The notes: generated by a model not told the origin, from the sequence alone. Positions 1 to 7,863 are shown, counted from the stretch's first letter. The stretch: 18,487 bases of DNA from DATMNI01 sp035570275 (GCA_035570275.1 DATMNI010000195.1:1-18487); one strand, 5' to 3'. Numbers and translations are program-made.

Positions 1-609
1 GGTGTAGCTTTGAATCGTGTTTCCGTTGGCGTCAACCTGGTAGGTGGTAGTCTGGCCCATGTAACCGCAGTTGAGGTAGCCACCACCGGCGAGAGGGATG
101 GCGATGTAGAGGTCGGTGCCGGCGTCAAAGTCCGCGCCGGGGGGCTGGCTTCTAAAGTTACTGGCGGGATTGTTGCCCGTGCAGGTAGGGCAGCGAACGC
201 CGGTGCCGGAGTAGGGCATCGCGGTGGCGCCAAAAATGGCCGAGTAGACTGGGTTGGGCGATGCGCTGTCGCCGTCCTGGAGGGTAACGCGGATGTTGAC
301 CTTCTGAAGGCCGCCACCCAAGAGGGTTTGAAGGGTGAAAATGTCGAAGCCGGTTTGAGTAAAGAAGGCCCAGAAGTTTTGGGAGATGTCGGTGACGCTG
401 CCGCTCGGGAGATTGGTTGGCGAGATCTGCGCGGTGAGTCGCTTGCCGTTAGCTCCGACCATGTCGATGACGAGGCCTCCCATTGAATTGAAATTGGCGG
501 GCAGGGGGCCGATTCCAGGGCTGACTTGGGTGTTGGTGTCGGCGAGAGCTGGCACAACGGCGAGCGTGAACGCAGCGAGAAGGCGGAGTTGACGGGCGGT
601 GAAAGTCAT
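1..609 (-). CDS. Exported protein of unknown function, C-terminus cut by window edge
   Basis: The minus strand is open from an ATG at 609 to the left edge (203 codons, no stop). The N-terminus, MTFTARQLRLLAAFTLAVVP, followed by an Ala-Leu-Ala-Asp site, is a clear Sec signal peptide (cleavage near residue 23), so the product should leave the cytoplasm. The mature part is rich in Gly, Thr, Asn and Pro, has low charge, and contains a CPTC pair near residue 140, typical of beta-rich secreted proteins. I recognise no family. It starts 30 bp after the stop of the upstream gene on the same strand and is probably the third gene of an operon. No strong Shine-Dalgarno is visible, so translation may depend on coupling or on a weak site. 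Confidence 0.7.
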   Translation of the reverse strand, partial: MTFTARQLRLLAAFTLAVVPALADTNTQVSPGIGPLPANFNSMGGLVIDMVGANGKRLTAQISPTNLPSGSVTDISQNFWAFFTQTGFDIFTLQTLLGGGLQKVNIRVTLQDGDSASPNPVYSAIFGATAMPYSGTGVRCPTCTGNNPASNFRSQPPGADFDAGTDLYIAIPLAGGGYLNCGYMGQTTTYQVDANGNTIQSYT

Positions 610-639
610 ATAAGTGATAGAGGCCGGAATAACGTTTGA

Positions 640-1569
640 TTATTTGGAGGGTGCCTGTTCGTTGCCGGCCGGGACGATTAGGATGGTCGGGGTTGATCGG
701 GTAGTGTCGAGTATTGCGGTCTGTTGGTCTGGCTGGGACCAGAGAAAGACGCCGGGAGCGACAACAGCGGTTATCCCGCCTGCAGGGAGTGGAAAGGACG
801 TTAGGTGTCGGCCGGGAAGGCTGTAATTGAGGAGGGGGCCAGTTTGTTGTGTTACCCAGATGGAGAGAGCGTCAGTGCTGAACTCAAGGCCGGAGACAGC
901 GGTTAGGGCGTCCTGTGAGGTGATTAGGGGCTCGATGGCAAAAGATGAGGTGGGATGGAGGGCGATGATTCTTCCCTGCCCTGCGTCGTAGGCGATCAAG
1001 AGATGGTCGCGGGGCGTGAAGCGAAGAAAGGTAGCGGCGATGGAGATGGGGGTGAAGCTGGCGCCGGGGCTCGCGGAGTACCAGAAGGCGGTTGGAGTGG
1101 TGAGAACGGTGTCGCCGTAGTCGCCGATGGCGAGAGCGGTGACGTCTGCCGGGACGGGGAGCGAAGGCGGCTCGACGGTGGCGACGGGTGCGGAACTGGA
1201 GCGGCGGTACAGCGAGAGGCGATTTGCGGTTAGAGCGGCGAAGTAGGCGCCGGTGGGGCTAATCGCGGTGTGCTGTGGAGGTTCAGGTAGGGTGATGGTG
1301 ATGTCGGTAAGTGGGGTGCGGTAGATGAGTGTTGCAGAGGCGCCGTCCGTCACGAGCAGAGTAGCCTGGGCGGCGGATGCATTGTGCACTTGGGTGTATT
1401 GGGTGGTTGTAACATCGGCTGTTGAGTAGCATGCGCCGGGAACTCCGGCGAGGCGCACCATGCGGTTGCCGGTGAGAATGTAGCCGAGGGTGGGAGATGA
1501 AACGAGAGCATTGACGCCACTGGAGGCGGCAAGCTGAAAGAGAGTGAGAATCGCGATGGTGTGCATCAT
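640..1569 (-). CDS. Exported beta-propeller-like protein of unknown function
   Basis: This 309-residue protein begins MMHTIAILTLFQLAASSGVN, a short hydrophobic signal peptide. The rest consists of short beta-strand-like segments with recurring patterns such as TAISPTGAYFAALTANRLSL and LEFSTDALSIWVTQ. These resemble the blades of WD40/YVTN-type propellers, but no blade motif is strict enough to assign a family. The start codon follows the TAA of the upstream gene directly (TAAATG), with AGGAG 8 bases before it, so the two are probably translationally coupled. The next gene starts 30 bp beyond its stop. Extracytoplasmic location is well supported; function is unknown. A structure prediction would test the propeller idea. 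Confidence 0.75.
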   Translation of the reverse strand: MMHTIAILTLFQLAASSGVNALVSSPTLGYILTGNRMVRLAGVPGACYSTADVTTTQYTQVHNASAAQATLLVTDGASATLIYRTPLTDITITLPEPPQHTAISPTGAYFAALTANRLSLYRRSSSAPVATVEPPSLPVPADVTALAIGDYGDTVLTTPTAFWYSASPGASFTPISIAATFLRFTPRDHLLIAYDAGQGRIIALHPTSSFAIEPLITSQDALTAVSGLEFSTDALSIWVTQQTGPLLNYSLPGRHLTSFPLPAGGITAVVAPGVFLWSQPDQQTAILDTTRSTPTILIVPAGNEQAPSK

Positions 1570-2187
1570 TTAGTGGGCTCCTACGGTGCCGGTTCCTGGG
1601 GTGATGGTTATGCCGCCGGTGGACGGCGGGGTAGTTGGAGTATGACCGCGGTGCGCGGCAAAGATCGTCACGATGGTGGCGATGGCAACACCGGCGAGGA
1701 TGAGGACGGTCTTTTTGGAAAGGAAGCCTTTGCGGAAGAGGCGGTGGTGGCCGGTAGCGGTCGGTGCTTGGAAGGGGAAGGAGTTTTCCTGGTTGAGCTG
1801 GATAACTGACGATTGGCCGAGGTAGTTGACCATGATGGTGGGCTGGTACTTCCCCGGGACTTCGTTGGACTTGATATCGACCATGGCCTCACCCTTGTCA
1901 TCGGTCAAGATGACCTTGACGATTGAGCCATCCGGGAAGCTGGCGGAGGCTCCCTCTGCCGGGAGTTCGAAGACCGCAACGGCGTCGCGGATGGGAACGC
2001 CTTTGCTGTCATTGACCCGTATGGAGAGGTGAGAGGCCGGGGGGCGCGGCAAGGGGTTCACGAGGCCGTCACCCTGGAGGATGGCGACAGTGAAGCCTTT
2101 GGTGGGAGGCGGGGTAGCGTCAGGTTGGCCTGGAAGGACGGCGCAAGTGGCGAGGGAAAGGCAGAGAGTGCGAATGAAAGCTGACAT
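1570..2187 (-). CDS. Exported protein with one C-terminal transmembrane segment, unknown function
   Basis: I place the start at ATG 2187, giving 205 residues. It has a weak GGAAAC Shine-Dalgarno and yields a normal signal peptide (MSAFIRTLCLSLATCAVLPG). In-frame starts up to GTG 2376 only add the translated tandem repeats. After the signal come a Pro-rich stretch and a beta-sandwich-like domain with phrases such as LSIRVNDSKGVPIRDAVAVF and DDKGEAMVDIKSNEVPGKYQ. This pattern recalls Ig-like or carboxypeptidase-regulatory domains. A basic patch (RKGFLSKK), a transmembrane helix (VLILAGVAIATIVTIFAA) and a Gly/Thr/Pro-rich tail follow. It is probably the first gene of a three-gene operon. It lacks a PEP-CTERM or IPTLxxWG-like sorting signal. 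Function unknown. Confidence 0.75.
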   Translation of the reverse strand: MSAFIRTLCLSLATCAVLPGQPDATPPPTKGFTVAILQGDGLVNPLPRPPASHLSIRVNDSKGVPIRDAVAVFELPAEGASASFPDGSIVKVILTDDKGEAMVDIKSNEVPGKYQPTIMVNYLGQSSVIQLNQENSFPFQAPTATGHHRLFRKGFLSKKTVLILAGVAIATIVTIFAAHRGHTPTTPPSTGGITITPGTGTVGAH

Positions 2188-2337
2188 TGACTGTTTCCAG
2201 TTGGCACTTATGGGCGAGGTTAGGGTGTGAATGCAAGGTGACATTGAATGTTTACTCTTGATGCGTATCGGCACGGTCAGGTGCGAATGCGAGGTGATCT
2301 TCAGGATTGCTACTTGACATTTATCGGCAAGGTGTAG
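2168..2337. repeat. Degenerate tandem repeats of about 57 bp upstream of the exported-protein operon
   Basis: Units begin near 2168, 2225 and 2281. Each starts GTGYGAATGNNAGSTGA on the plus strand and carries a TTATCGGCA-like core about 40 bases in. By hand, unit 1 versus 2 is about 73% identical and unit 2 versus 3 about 64%. A more diverged fourth unit (about 2337-2393) keeps ACTTATCG. Unit 1 covers the start codon and first codons of the 1570-2187 gene. Spacing is 57 then 56 bp, so the reading frame is not kept through all units, which argues against the repeats being a coding extension. Confidence 0.7.
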
Positions 2338-2393
2338 CGTGGGCGTACAAGCTAGTTTTACTTTGAGTGTCTCCACCCAACACTTATCGACTG

Positions 2394-2912
2394 TAATCGG
2401 AATATAAGACTCTAAATTCCTAAATAGTATTAGAACGAAGGCTAACTCTAAGGCGTCAGGCTACTTGGGTTGCTTAAAACTGTATGATTTTTGGTAACTA
2501 ATAAAAATCACTCGGAACAATGCTAGACTTGTTCAGATTCCGCCGATACGAGGAATATGGGTCGACGGACCCTCGTGCCGGTTAGGGAACTTCGTGCTCG
2601 CCAACCTGCGATTTTATCGATGCTAACCGAGGACCGCTGGATGATCGAGAAGCATTACACTTTCAATGAGTCTTTCAGAGCAATTGAATATCTGAGCTTT
2701 AGCTGGTATACCGGCTACGCGGAAGGTGAGGGCGACGGGCAGCCAGAATATCGATAGCCTTTCCATCGTTGCATCCTCTATGAACCATCAATGTTCTTAT
2801 CCCCGCTTCCGGCCAGCCGGCGGCCAAACCGCACTCCCGAGGTATGCGCCCTCGAAAACAAAGCTCACCTGTGACGCCGGCAGTTTAGAGGGCGGCACGT
2901 TGGAGATCCCCC
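2394..2912. other. Lower-GC stretch with little coding signal
   Basis: This is the most AT-rich part of the window, especially 2394-2530, where A/T runs such as TAATAAAAATCACTC occur. It lies between the divergent exported-protein operon and the excisionase gene and probably holds promoters for one or both. I could not fix a convincing -35/-10 pair. The only ORF of note is the doubtful one at 2557-2757. Confidence 0.5.
2557..2757 (+). CDS. Doubtful small ORF, 66 residues, unknown
   Basis: The ATG is preceded by GAGGAAT, a Shine-Dalgarno-like sequence placed rather close to the start. The predicted protein is charged and aromatic-rich (for example EYLSFSWYTGYAEGEGDG) and matches no family I know. 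Nothing else competes for this stretch, but base composition is not clearly coding and no domain is visible. It may be a small cargo gene of the putative integrative element or a chance ORF. Confidence 0.2.
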   Translation: MGRRTLVPVRELRARQPAILSMLTEDRWMIEKHYTFNESFRAIEYLSFSWYTGYAEGEGDGQPEYR

Positions 2913-3146
2913 ATGTCCGGACCTGTTACCCAGCAGCTTGTTGATACAACGTTCGAGAAACATTATTCCATCGCCGACTTGGCCAAGCAATGGAGGCTGT
3001 CCCGGGAGACGATCCGCCAGCTCCTTCTCGACGAGCCAGGAGTCCTCCGCATCCGCCTCGGCCGGAAGAAAGCGCATACTCGCTACAGCGTTCCGGCCCA
3101 CGTCGCTATCCGAATTCACAGCCGACTTAACGATCTCGCAGCCTGA
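2913..3146 (+). CDS. Excisionase-like helix-turn-helix DNA-binding protein
   Basis: This 77-residue protein has a winged-helix/MerR-like DNA-binding pattern. Residues 18-40 (YSIADLAKQWRLSRETIRQL) form the helix-turn-helix. A basic wing (IRLGRKKAHTRYSVP) follows, then a short C-terminal helix. This arrangement matches the excisionase/HTH_17 class, which bends DNA at attachment sites or acts as a small regulator. GGAG lies 7 bases before the ATG. The gene runs tail-to-tail with the tyrosine recombinase, with 45 bp between the stops, so a role as recombination directionality factor is likely. A phage-type transcriptional regulator is the main alternative. Confidence 0.75.
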   Translation: MSGPVTQQLVDTTFEKHYSIADLAKQWRLSRETIRQLLLDEPGVLRIRLGRKKAHTRYSVPAHVAIRIHSRLNDLAA

Positions 3147-3153
3147 ACGCACG

Positions 3154-3188
3154 AAGGCCCCACGACACGTGCAATATCGCAGGGCCTT
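3154..3188. terminator. Possible bidirectional hairpin between convergent excisionase and integrase genes
   Basis: AAGGCCC (3154-3160) pairs with GGGCCTT (3182-3188) across a 21-base loop, exactly between the two convergent stop codons. No long T-run follows on either strand, so termination activity is uncertain. Confidence 0.4.
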
Positions 3189-3191
3189 GCC

Positions 3192-4514
3192 TTAATCCTC
3201 AGATCCGGTTTTCTTTGGCATCTCCACCAGTTTAGGCTTGGTCCTCTGACCGAACGCGGCCTTCAGCACCCCGGTCAACCTCTCCTGGCGTTCCGGAACC
3301 CAGGCGGCGTAGTGCTTCCTGACCATTTCCGCGCTGTTTCCCAAGAGTTCGGCAACATCCCTCACCTCCACTCCCGGCCGCTCCAATAAAATCCTTGCGA
3401 ACGTGTGTCTGAACCGATGCGGCGTCGGAGGCTCCGGCCATGGTCCACACAGCGACCATAGCTTCTTCAACTTGCGGCGCCAAAGATCGGTGACAACATT
3501 CATGTCCTGAGTCTTGTGTTCGCCGAATATTAAAGGGCCGCGCTCCTGGGCCCGGGCGCGTATGCGTTCCTGCAGCCATTCCGGTACCCACGTGTAGACG
3601 TGCGTGCCGGACTTGGTGGTTCTGATGTGTACTTCGCCAGTCGCCTTCATGCGATTGATGTTGAATGTGGCGACGTCGGAGATCCTCAAGCCTGTGTATG
3701 TCGAAACGCTGATGAAGTCGGCAAGATCCTGTCCGGTCCATTTGAAATTGTATCGGGCGTACTCGCCCTCGACCCGGTGGTGGTGGATGACGCGCGACCA
3801 TTTGACTTCCTGCTTCCCATACTGGGTATCGCAGCATTCATACATGCGCTTGAGCTCGTCTTCGGTGAATGGCAGTTTCTGTTGATTGCGCGTATCCTCC
3901 GAACCGCGGCCACGCAAGTTCTTGACCAGCTTGGCAGGATTTCGATCCATCCACTCGTTCGCCAGGCAAAACTGGAAGAACGACTTCACGACGCTCATGT
4001 TCTTCGCCGCCGTCTGTGCACCGACCTTCCAGGACGATCGAAATTCCCGAACGTCGTTTGGGCCCCACCGATTTAGGGAAATATAGCCTAACGACTCCGA
4101 ATATCTTTTAAGCTTGTCCGTGATCAAAATGTACTTCCGGATTGTGTTCCGCGCCGAATGTTCTTTGTGCTCATCGATGAATGCCCTGACTGCCCGATCC
4201 ACAGTCATCAACTGGTCGGTCTCGGCCGCAGGTTCGGGTACTGGAGGCGCCGAGGGAGTACCGTCCCACGTGCCAGCTTTCTCCCAGGAGTCGGCCACGG
4301 CCTTCGCCGTGTCCCATGCGGTCTGATCAGTGTTGCGCCGATCGAACTTTCGGTTGAGGACACCGGCAGCGGTGATCGGACAGCCACACCTTTTCCATCC
4401 CTTCCGCCGTTCTTGCAACTCACCCGATTTGGAATCTTCCTCGTGCCCGGCCGAGCATTTCCGGCGGTGTCGTCTGTACAGATTCAGTGCCATGATTTGA
4501 CCCGATTGTACCAC
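3192..4514 (-). CDS. Tyrosine recombinase (phage-type integrase)
   Basis: This protein (440 residues from GTG 4514, or 433 from ATG 4493, MALNLYRRH) catalyses site-specific strand exchange. The N-terminus has Cys20, His24, Cys43 and Cys45 spaced like a small zinc-binding module. Residues about 103-195 form the SAM-like core-binding domain. The catalytic domain carries Arg277 (YTGLRISD), a Lys near 301 (TTKSG), the HxxR box at 366-369 (PHRFRHTFA) and the nucleophile Tyr402 (KHYAAWVPE). The usual LGH box reads LGN (Asn393). AAGGAG abuts the GTG and lies about 20 bases from the ATG, so neither start is ideally placed. The gene starts 71 bp from the tRNA-Ser 3' end and points away from it, as expected for an element integrated at that tRNA. 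Confidence 0.92.
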   Translation of the reverse strand: MVQSGQIMALNLYRRHRRKCSAGHEEDSKSGELQERRKGWKRCGCPITAAGVLNRKFDRRNTDQTAWDTAKAVADSWEKAGTWDGTPSAPPVPEPAAETDQLMTVDRAVRAFIDEHKEHSARNTIRKYILITDKLKRYSESLGYISLNRWGPNDVREFRSSWKVGAQTAAKNMSVVKSFFQFCLANEWMDRNPAKLVKNLRGRGSEDTRNQQKLPFTEDELKRMYECCDTQYGKQEVKWSRVIHHHRVEGEYARYNFKWTGQDLADFISVSTYTGLRISDVATFNINRMKATGEVHIRTTKSGTHVYTWVPEWLQERIRARAQERGPLIFGEHKTQDMNVVTDLWRRKLKKLWSLCGPWPEPPTPHRFRHTFARILLERPGVEVRDVAELLGNSAEMVRKHYAAWVPERQERLTGVLKAAFGQRTKPKLVEMPKKTGSED

Positions 4515-4585
4515 TCCTTACAGGAAGCATTGCACGAAATTGCACGACGAAGAGCCGTTGTTCTTGTAAGTTATTGATTCTAAAC

Positions 4586-4675
4586 TGGCGGAGAGAGTGG
4601 GATTCGAACCCACGTTAGAGTTTCCCCTAAACACGCTTTCCAAGCGTGCGCCTTCAACCACTCGGCCATCTCTCC
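4586..4675 (-). tRNA. tRNA-Ser, anticodon GGA
   Basis: On the minus strand the acceptor stem GGAGAGA (from 4675) pairs with TCTCTCC (4596-4590). A discriminator G and an encoded CCA follow (4588-4586). The D-arm is GCCGAGTGG...GGC. The anticodon stem CACGC/GCGTG encloses the loop TTGGAAA, giving anticodon GGA. A long class II variable arm (TTTAGGGGAAACTCTAA) and the T-arm GTGGG-TTCGAAT-CCCAC complete a regular serine tRNA. It appears intact, as expected if an integrating element regenerates the 3' end. I saw no second copy of the 3' half in the window, so the distal attachment site would lie outside it. Confidence 0.97.
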
Positions 4676-4801
4676 GGTTCCGGAAAACGGGGCGCGGCTC
4701 GCGGTTTTTCGAGCCACGGTCGATACTCCCAACAGGATAACATGCGGGGCCTCTTCCGCTGTTTTTCGCGCCGTTCCGGATGCGGACGTAGAATAGGAAA
4801 C

Positions 4802-5959
4802 GTGACCCGCTCTCTTATTTCCCGGCGCGGCCTGCTGCTTTCTTCGGCTGCCGGCCTCGCGGCTTGCGCGCGGCCGCAGGCTACCGGGTTTTTCGGATAC
4901 TGCTTCGTGGCCAACCAAGAGAGCCGGTCGCTCGGGGTCGTGGACCTCACCAGGTTCCGGGTCCGGCGTCAGATTCCTCTCGACGCCGCTCCGGGCGCTG
5001 TCCTGGCGCACCCAACCAAACCGAAGGCTTACGTGCTGGCGCCCGAGGCTGGCACGGTTTATGAGATCGACGCCAGCTTTCTCGCGCTCGGCCGCCGCGC
5101 GCGCGCCGGGAACGAAGCGGTCGGAATGCGGCTTTCGCGCCATGGAGACGCGCTCTGGGTGCTCTATCGAGACCCTGCCAGCCTGGTCGAACTGCCCCTG
5201 GATTCGTTCAAACCCGGCCGCCGCATTCGCCTCGCCGCGCCGCCGGACGATTTCGACATCAGCCCGGAAACCGAGGACGCCGCCATTGTCACCAGGAAAA
5301 GCCGCACAGTCGCGTTCGCGTCGCTTGCCAACGCGTCCATCACCCGCACCATCCAGGCGGCCACTGAGCCATCCATAGCGCGTTTCCGTTTCGATGGCCG
5401 GCAGTTGATCGCCGGCAGCCAGGCCGACCGCAGCCTCACCATATACGACGCCGCTTCCGGAAGGACGGTGGTCCGCCTGCCACTCCCGCTGGCGCCGCGA
5501 AATTTTTGCTTCACGCCTCTAGGGGGCCAACTCTACATTACTGGCGACGGGATGGATGCCGTGGTGACCGTGTATCCTTACCGTACGGAAGTCGTGGAAA
5601 CCATTCTCGCCGGCCGCGCGCCCGGCGCCATGTTGGTCACCAGCGAAACCAGCCCTTCCTATTTGCTGATCGCCAACCCGGAGACCGCCGGCGTCACGGT
5701 GCTGGATGTGGAAACCGGAAAGCTGGTGGCGGTGGTTCAAGTGGGCCAGCAGCCGTGCAACATCATTCTGACACCCGACAAACAGTACGCGCTGGTGCTG
5801 AACGAAAAATCGGGCGATCTGGCAGTCATTCGCATCTTCTCGCTCAGCGGAAGACAGCCCGGCGGCGACCGGGTTCGCCGCTACAAATCGGCGCCGTTGT
5901 TTACGCTGATCCCGGTGGGCGAAAAGCCGGTGAGCGCGGCGGTGGTGGCGTTGACCTAG
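4802..5959 (+). CDS. YVTN-type beta-propeller lipoprotein
   Basis: I start the gene at GTG 4802, preceded by AGGAAA at good spacing, giving 385 residues. An upstream extension would cross into or sit next to the tRNA gene. The N-terminus has a twin-arginine-like SRRGLLL motif, a hydrophobic core and a lipobox (GLAAC, Cys22), so it is probably exported, perhaps by Tat, and lipid-anchored. The body shows blade-like repeats such as PGAVLAHPTKPKAYVLAPEA, SLTIYDAASGRTVV, VTVLDVETGKLVAVVQVGQQ and NIILTPDKQYALVLNEKSGD, typical of 40-residue YVTN/cytochrome D1-like propellers. It converges on the PQQ dehydrogenase. A partner or scaffold role is possible, but no catalytic residue shows one. Confidence 0.82.
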   Translation: MTRSLISRRGLLLSSAAGLAACARPQATGFFGYCFVANQESRSLGVVDLTRFRVRRQIPLDAAPGAVLAHPTKPKAYVLAPEAGTVYEIDASFLALGRRARAGNEAVGMRLSRHGDALWVLYRDPASLVELPLDSFKPGRRIRLAAPPDDFDISPETEDAAIVTRKSRTVAFASLANASITRTIQAATEPSIARFRFDGRQLIAGSQADRSLTIYDAASGRTVVRLPLPLAPRNFCFTPLGGQLYITGDGMDAVVTVYPYRTEVVETILAGRAPGAMLVTSETSPSYLLIANPETAGVTVLDVETGKLVAVVQVGQQPCNIILTPDKQYALVLNEKSGDLAVIRIFSLSGRQPGGDRVRRYKSAPLFTLIPVGEKPVSAAVVALT

Positions 5960-5964
5960 TGGCC

Positions 5965-5981
5965 GCGACCCTCTGGGTCGC
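5965..5981. terminator. Hairpin between convergent genes, possible terminator
   Basis: GCGACCC (5965-5971) and GGGTCGC (5975-5981) form a perfect 7-bp stem with loop TCT, 5 bases after the lipoprotein stop. The nearest T-run (GGTTTTTAT, about 6002-6010) is about 20 bases downstream, so it is an imperfect intrinsic terminator for the plus-strand gene. Confidence 0.45.
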
Positions 5982-6013
5982 CTTGGCAATCAGCTTTGGC
6001 CGGTTTTTATGGG

Positions 6014-7843
6014 TCACGGCAGCGTGAAGGCAATCAGGCTATCGCCGTCGTGGCTCTTGGTTGGATCGATGCTGCGGAATCGGCCCGGCCCTCCGGCCGC
6101 CACCACGATGTACTGCTTGCCGTCGCGGCCCATGTATGTGATCGGCACGCTGTTGGCGGTGGCGTCGATTTTCGTCGTCCACAATGCGTTGCCGGTGGCG
6201 GCGTCGAAAGCCCGAAACTTTGCATCCAGAGTGGCTCCTATGAACACCAACCCGCCGGCCGTCGCAATCGAGCCGCCCAGGTTCGGCGTGCCGGCGTTCA
6301 TCACCCCGCGGGCCTCCATCTCGTCGTAGCTTCCCAGCGGCACGTTCCAGGCAATGTCCCCCGTGTTGGCCTTGACGGCAGTTAATTGGCCCCACGGCGG
6401 TTGTTGGCACGGATAGGCCTCCTGGTCCACCCAACGCGTGTAGCCGGCGATGGGCCGGTACGGCACGGCGGCGCCCTCCGACGCCGCGGCCATGTGGCCG
6501 GTGCCGCCCAGATTGCTGGTGTTGACGAAGATGTAGCCAAGCTTGGGGTCGAAGGAAACGCCGCCCCAGTTGCCGCCGCCCATGGTTCCGGGAAAACGCA
6601 GCGACGGTTTCATATCGAACGGCTGATACGGTCCCAGGTGTATCATTTGATCGAACTGCTCCGTGCAGTAACGCTCGGCTTCGGGCGTGCGCCGGCTGAT
6701 TTCTTCGCGCTTCACCGTCATGCGGGCCAAGGGCGGCGGTTTCAGCGGAAACGGCTGGGTGGGCCACGCGGCTTCTCCGGGAACGTCGCTGGCCGGCACG
6801 CCGCGCTCCTCCACGCCGAAGACCGGCTTGCCGGTGAGACGGTCCAGGATGAACAGCAGCCCCATCTTGGTGGTCTCGGCCAGCGCCGGAATCTTCTTGC
6901 CATCGCGGACCACCTCGATCAGCGCCGGCGGCGCGTCCACATCGTAATCGAAAATGTCGTGATGCACCATCTGGTAATACCAGCGCAGCTTTCCCGTGGC
7001 GGCATCCAGCGCCACCACGGAGTTGGCATACAGATTGATGCCCTTGCGGTCGGCGCCATAAAGGCTGTCGGCCGGGTTTCCGACCGGCAGGAAGACCATC
7101 CCGCGCTCCGCGTCGACCGTGATCGGTCCCCATTGGCTCGGGCCGGCGCGGTTCCGGGAGCCGCCGGGTCCCCACGTCTCGTTGCCGGGCTCGCCCGGTT
7201 GCGGAACCGTATGGAAGCGCCATATCAGCTTGCCCGAGCGCGCGTCGAAAGCACGGGGATCGCCGCTCGGTCCGCTGCTGACTGCCTCCTGCGTGCTGGG
7301 CCCCACGATGACCAGATCGCGGTAGATGGCCGGCGGCGAGGTGATGGCGTAGGCTGCGCCCGGATAGTCGTCGGCCACACCGTTGCGCAGGTTGAGCGTC
7401 CCGTTGTCGCCGAAGCCGGGCGCAGGCTTGCCGGTCTTGGCATCCAGCGCGATCAGCCTGCCGTCGGATGTGCCGAACAGAATCCGGGGCGCCGTCTGCT
7501 TATTGCCAGGCCAGTAGGTGACGCCGCGCAGTTCGCGAGCCCGCGACTTGGGGTCGAACTTCCAGATCTCTTTCCCGCTTTCCGGCTCAACCGCCACAAT
7601 TTTCTGGCTCTGGGTGGAGAAGTACATCACGTGATCCGTCACGATGGGCGTGGTTTCGAAGTTGCCACTGTCGCCCGTGTGATAGGTCCACGCGCGGCGC
7701 AACGTCTTCACATTTTTCACGTTGACCTGCGCCAGCGGCGAGTATCGGGCGCCGCCCGGGTCGTGGCCATACGCCGGCCACTGGCTGGTCTGCGCCAGGG
7801 CGGCCGCGGACGCGGTTGCAAGCAGGATGAATCGGAGAAGCAT
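6014..7843 (-). CDS. PQQ-dependent dehydrogenase (quinoprotein glucose/alcohol dehydrogenase family)
   Basis: This 609-residue protein starts with a Sec signal peptide (MLLRFILLATASAAALAQ). The mature part opens with WPAYGHDPGGARYSPLAQVN, the N-terminal signature of eight-bladed PQQ propellers. Blade motifs recur: KIVAVEPESGKEIWKF, LIALDAKTGKPAPGF, VVALDAATGKLRWYYQ and FRAFDAATGNALWTTK. The segment HHDIFDYDVDAPPALIE (near 294-310) is typical of the family and lies at the cofactor site. There is no N-terminal membrane domain as in Gcd of enteric bacteria and no C-terminal cytochrome c, so electrons must pass to a separate acceptor. It oxidises a sugar or alcohol in the periplasm; the substrate cannot be told from sequence. 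No strong Shine-Dalgarno is visible. Confidence 0.92.
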   Translation of the reverse strand: MLLRFILLATASAAALAQTSQWPAYGHDPGGARYSPLAQVNVKNVKTLRRAWTYHTGDSGNFETTPIVTDHVMYFSTQSQKIVAVEPESGKEIWKFDPKSRARELRGVTYWPGNKQTAPRILFGTSDGRLIALDAKTGKPAPGFGDNGTLNLRNGVADDYPGAAYAITSPPAIYRDLVIVGPSTQEAVSSGPSGDPRAFDARSGKLIWRFHTVPQPGEPGNETWGPGGSRNRAGPSQWGPITVDAERGMVFLPVGNPADSLYGADRKGINLYANSVVALDAATGKLRWYYQMVHHDIFDYDVDAPPALIEVVRDGKKIPALAETTKMGLLFILDRLTGKPVFGVEERGVPASDVPGEAAWPTQPFPLKPPPLARMTVKREEISRRTPEAERYCTEQFDQMIHLGPYQPFDMKPSLRFPGTMGGGNWGGVSFDPKLGYIFVNTSNLGGTGHMAAASEGAAVPYRPIAGYTRWVDQEAYPCQQPPWGQLTAVKANTGDIAWNVPLGSYDEMEARGVMNAGTPNLGGSIATAGGLVFIGATLDAKFRAFDAATGNALWTTKIDATANSVPITYMGRDGKQYIVVAAGGPGRFRSIDPTKSHDGDSLIAFTLP

Positions 7844-7863
7844 AGCGATCGCTCGTCAATTAC

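Noticed and set aside
1570..2376. Longer 268-residue version of the first operon gene starting at GTG 2376
   Set aside because: The extra 63 residues are the translated tandem repeats and would bury the signal peptide internally; ATG 2187 fits an exported protein.
4646..4801. Upstream extension of the propeller lipoprotein gene
   Set aside because: It would overlap the tRNA-Ser gene and place the Tat-like signal and lipobox inside the protein.
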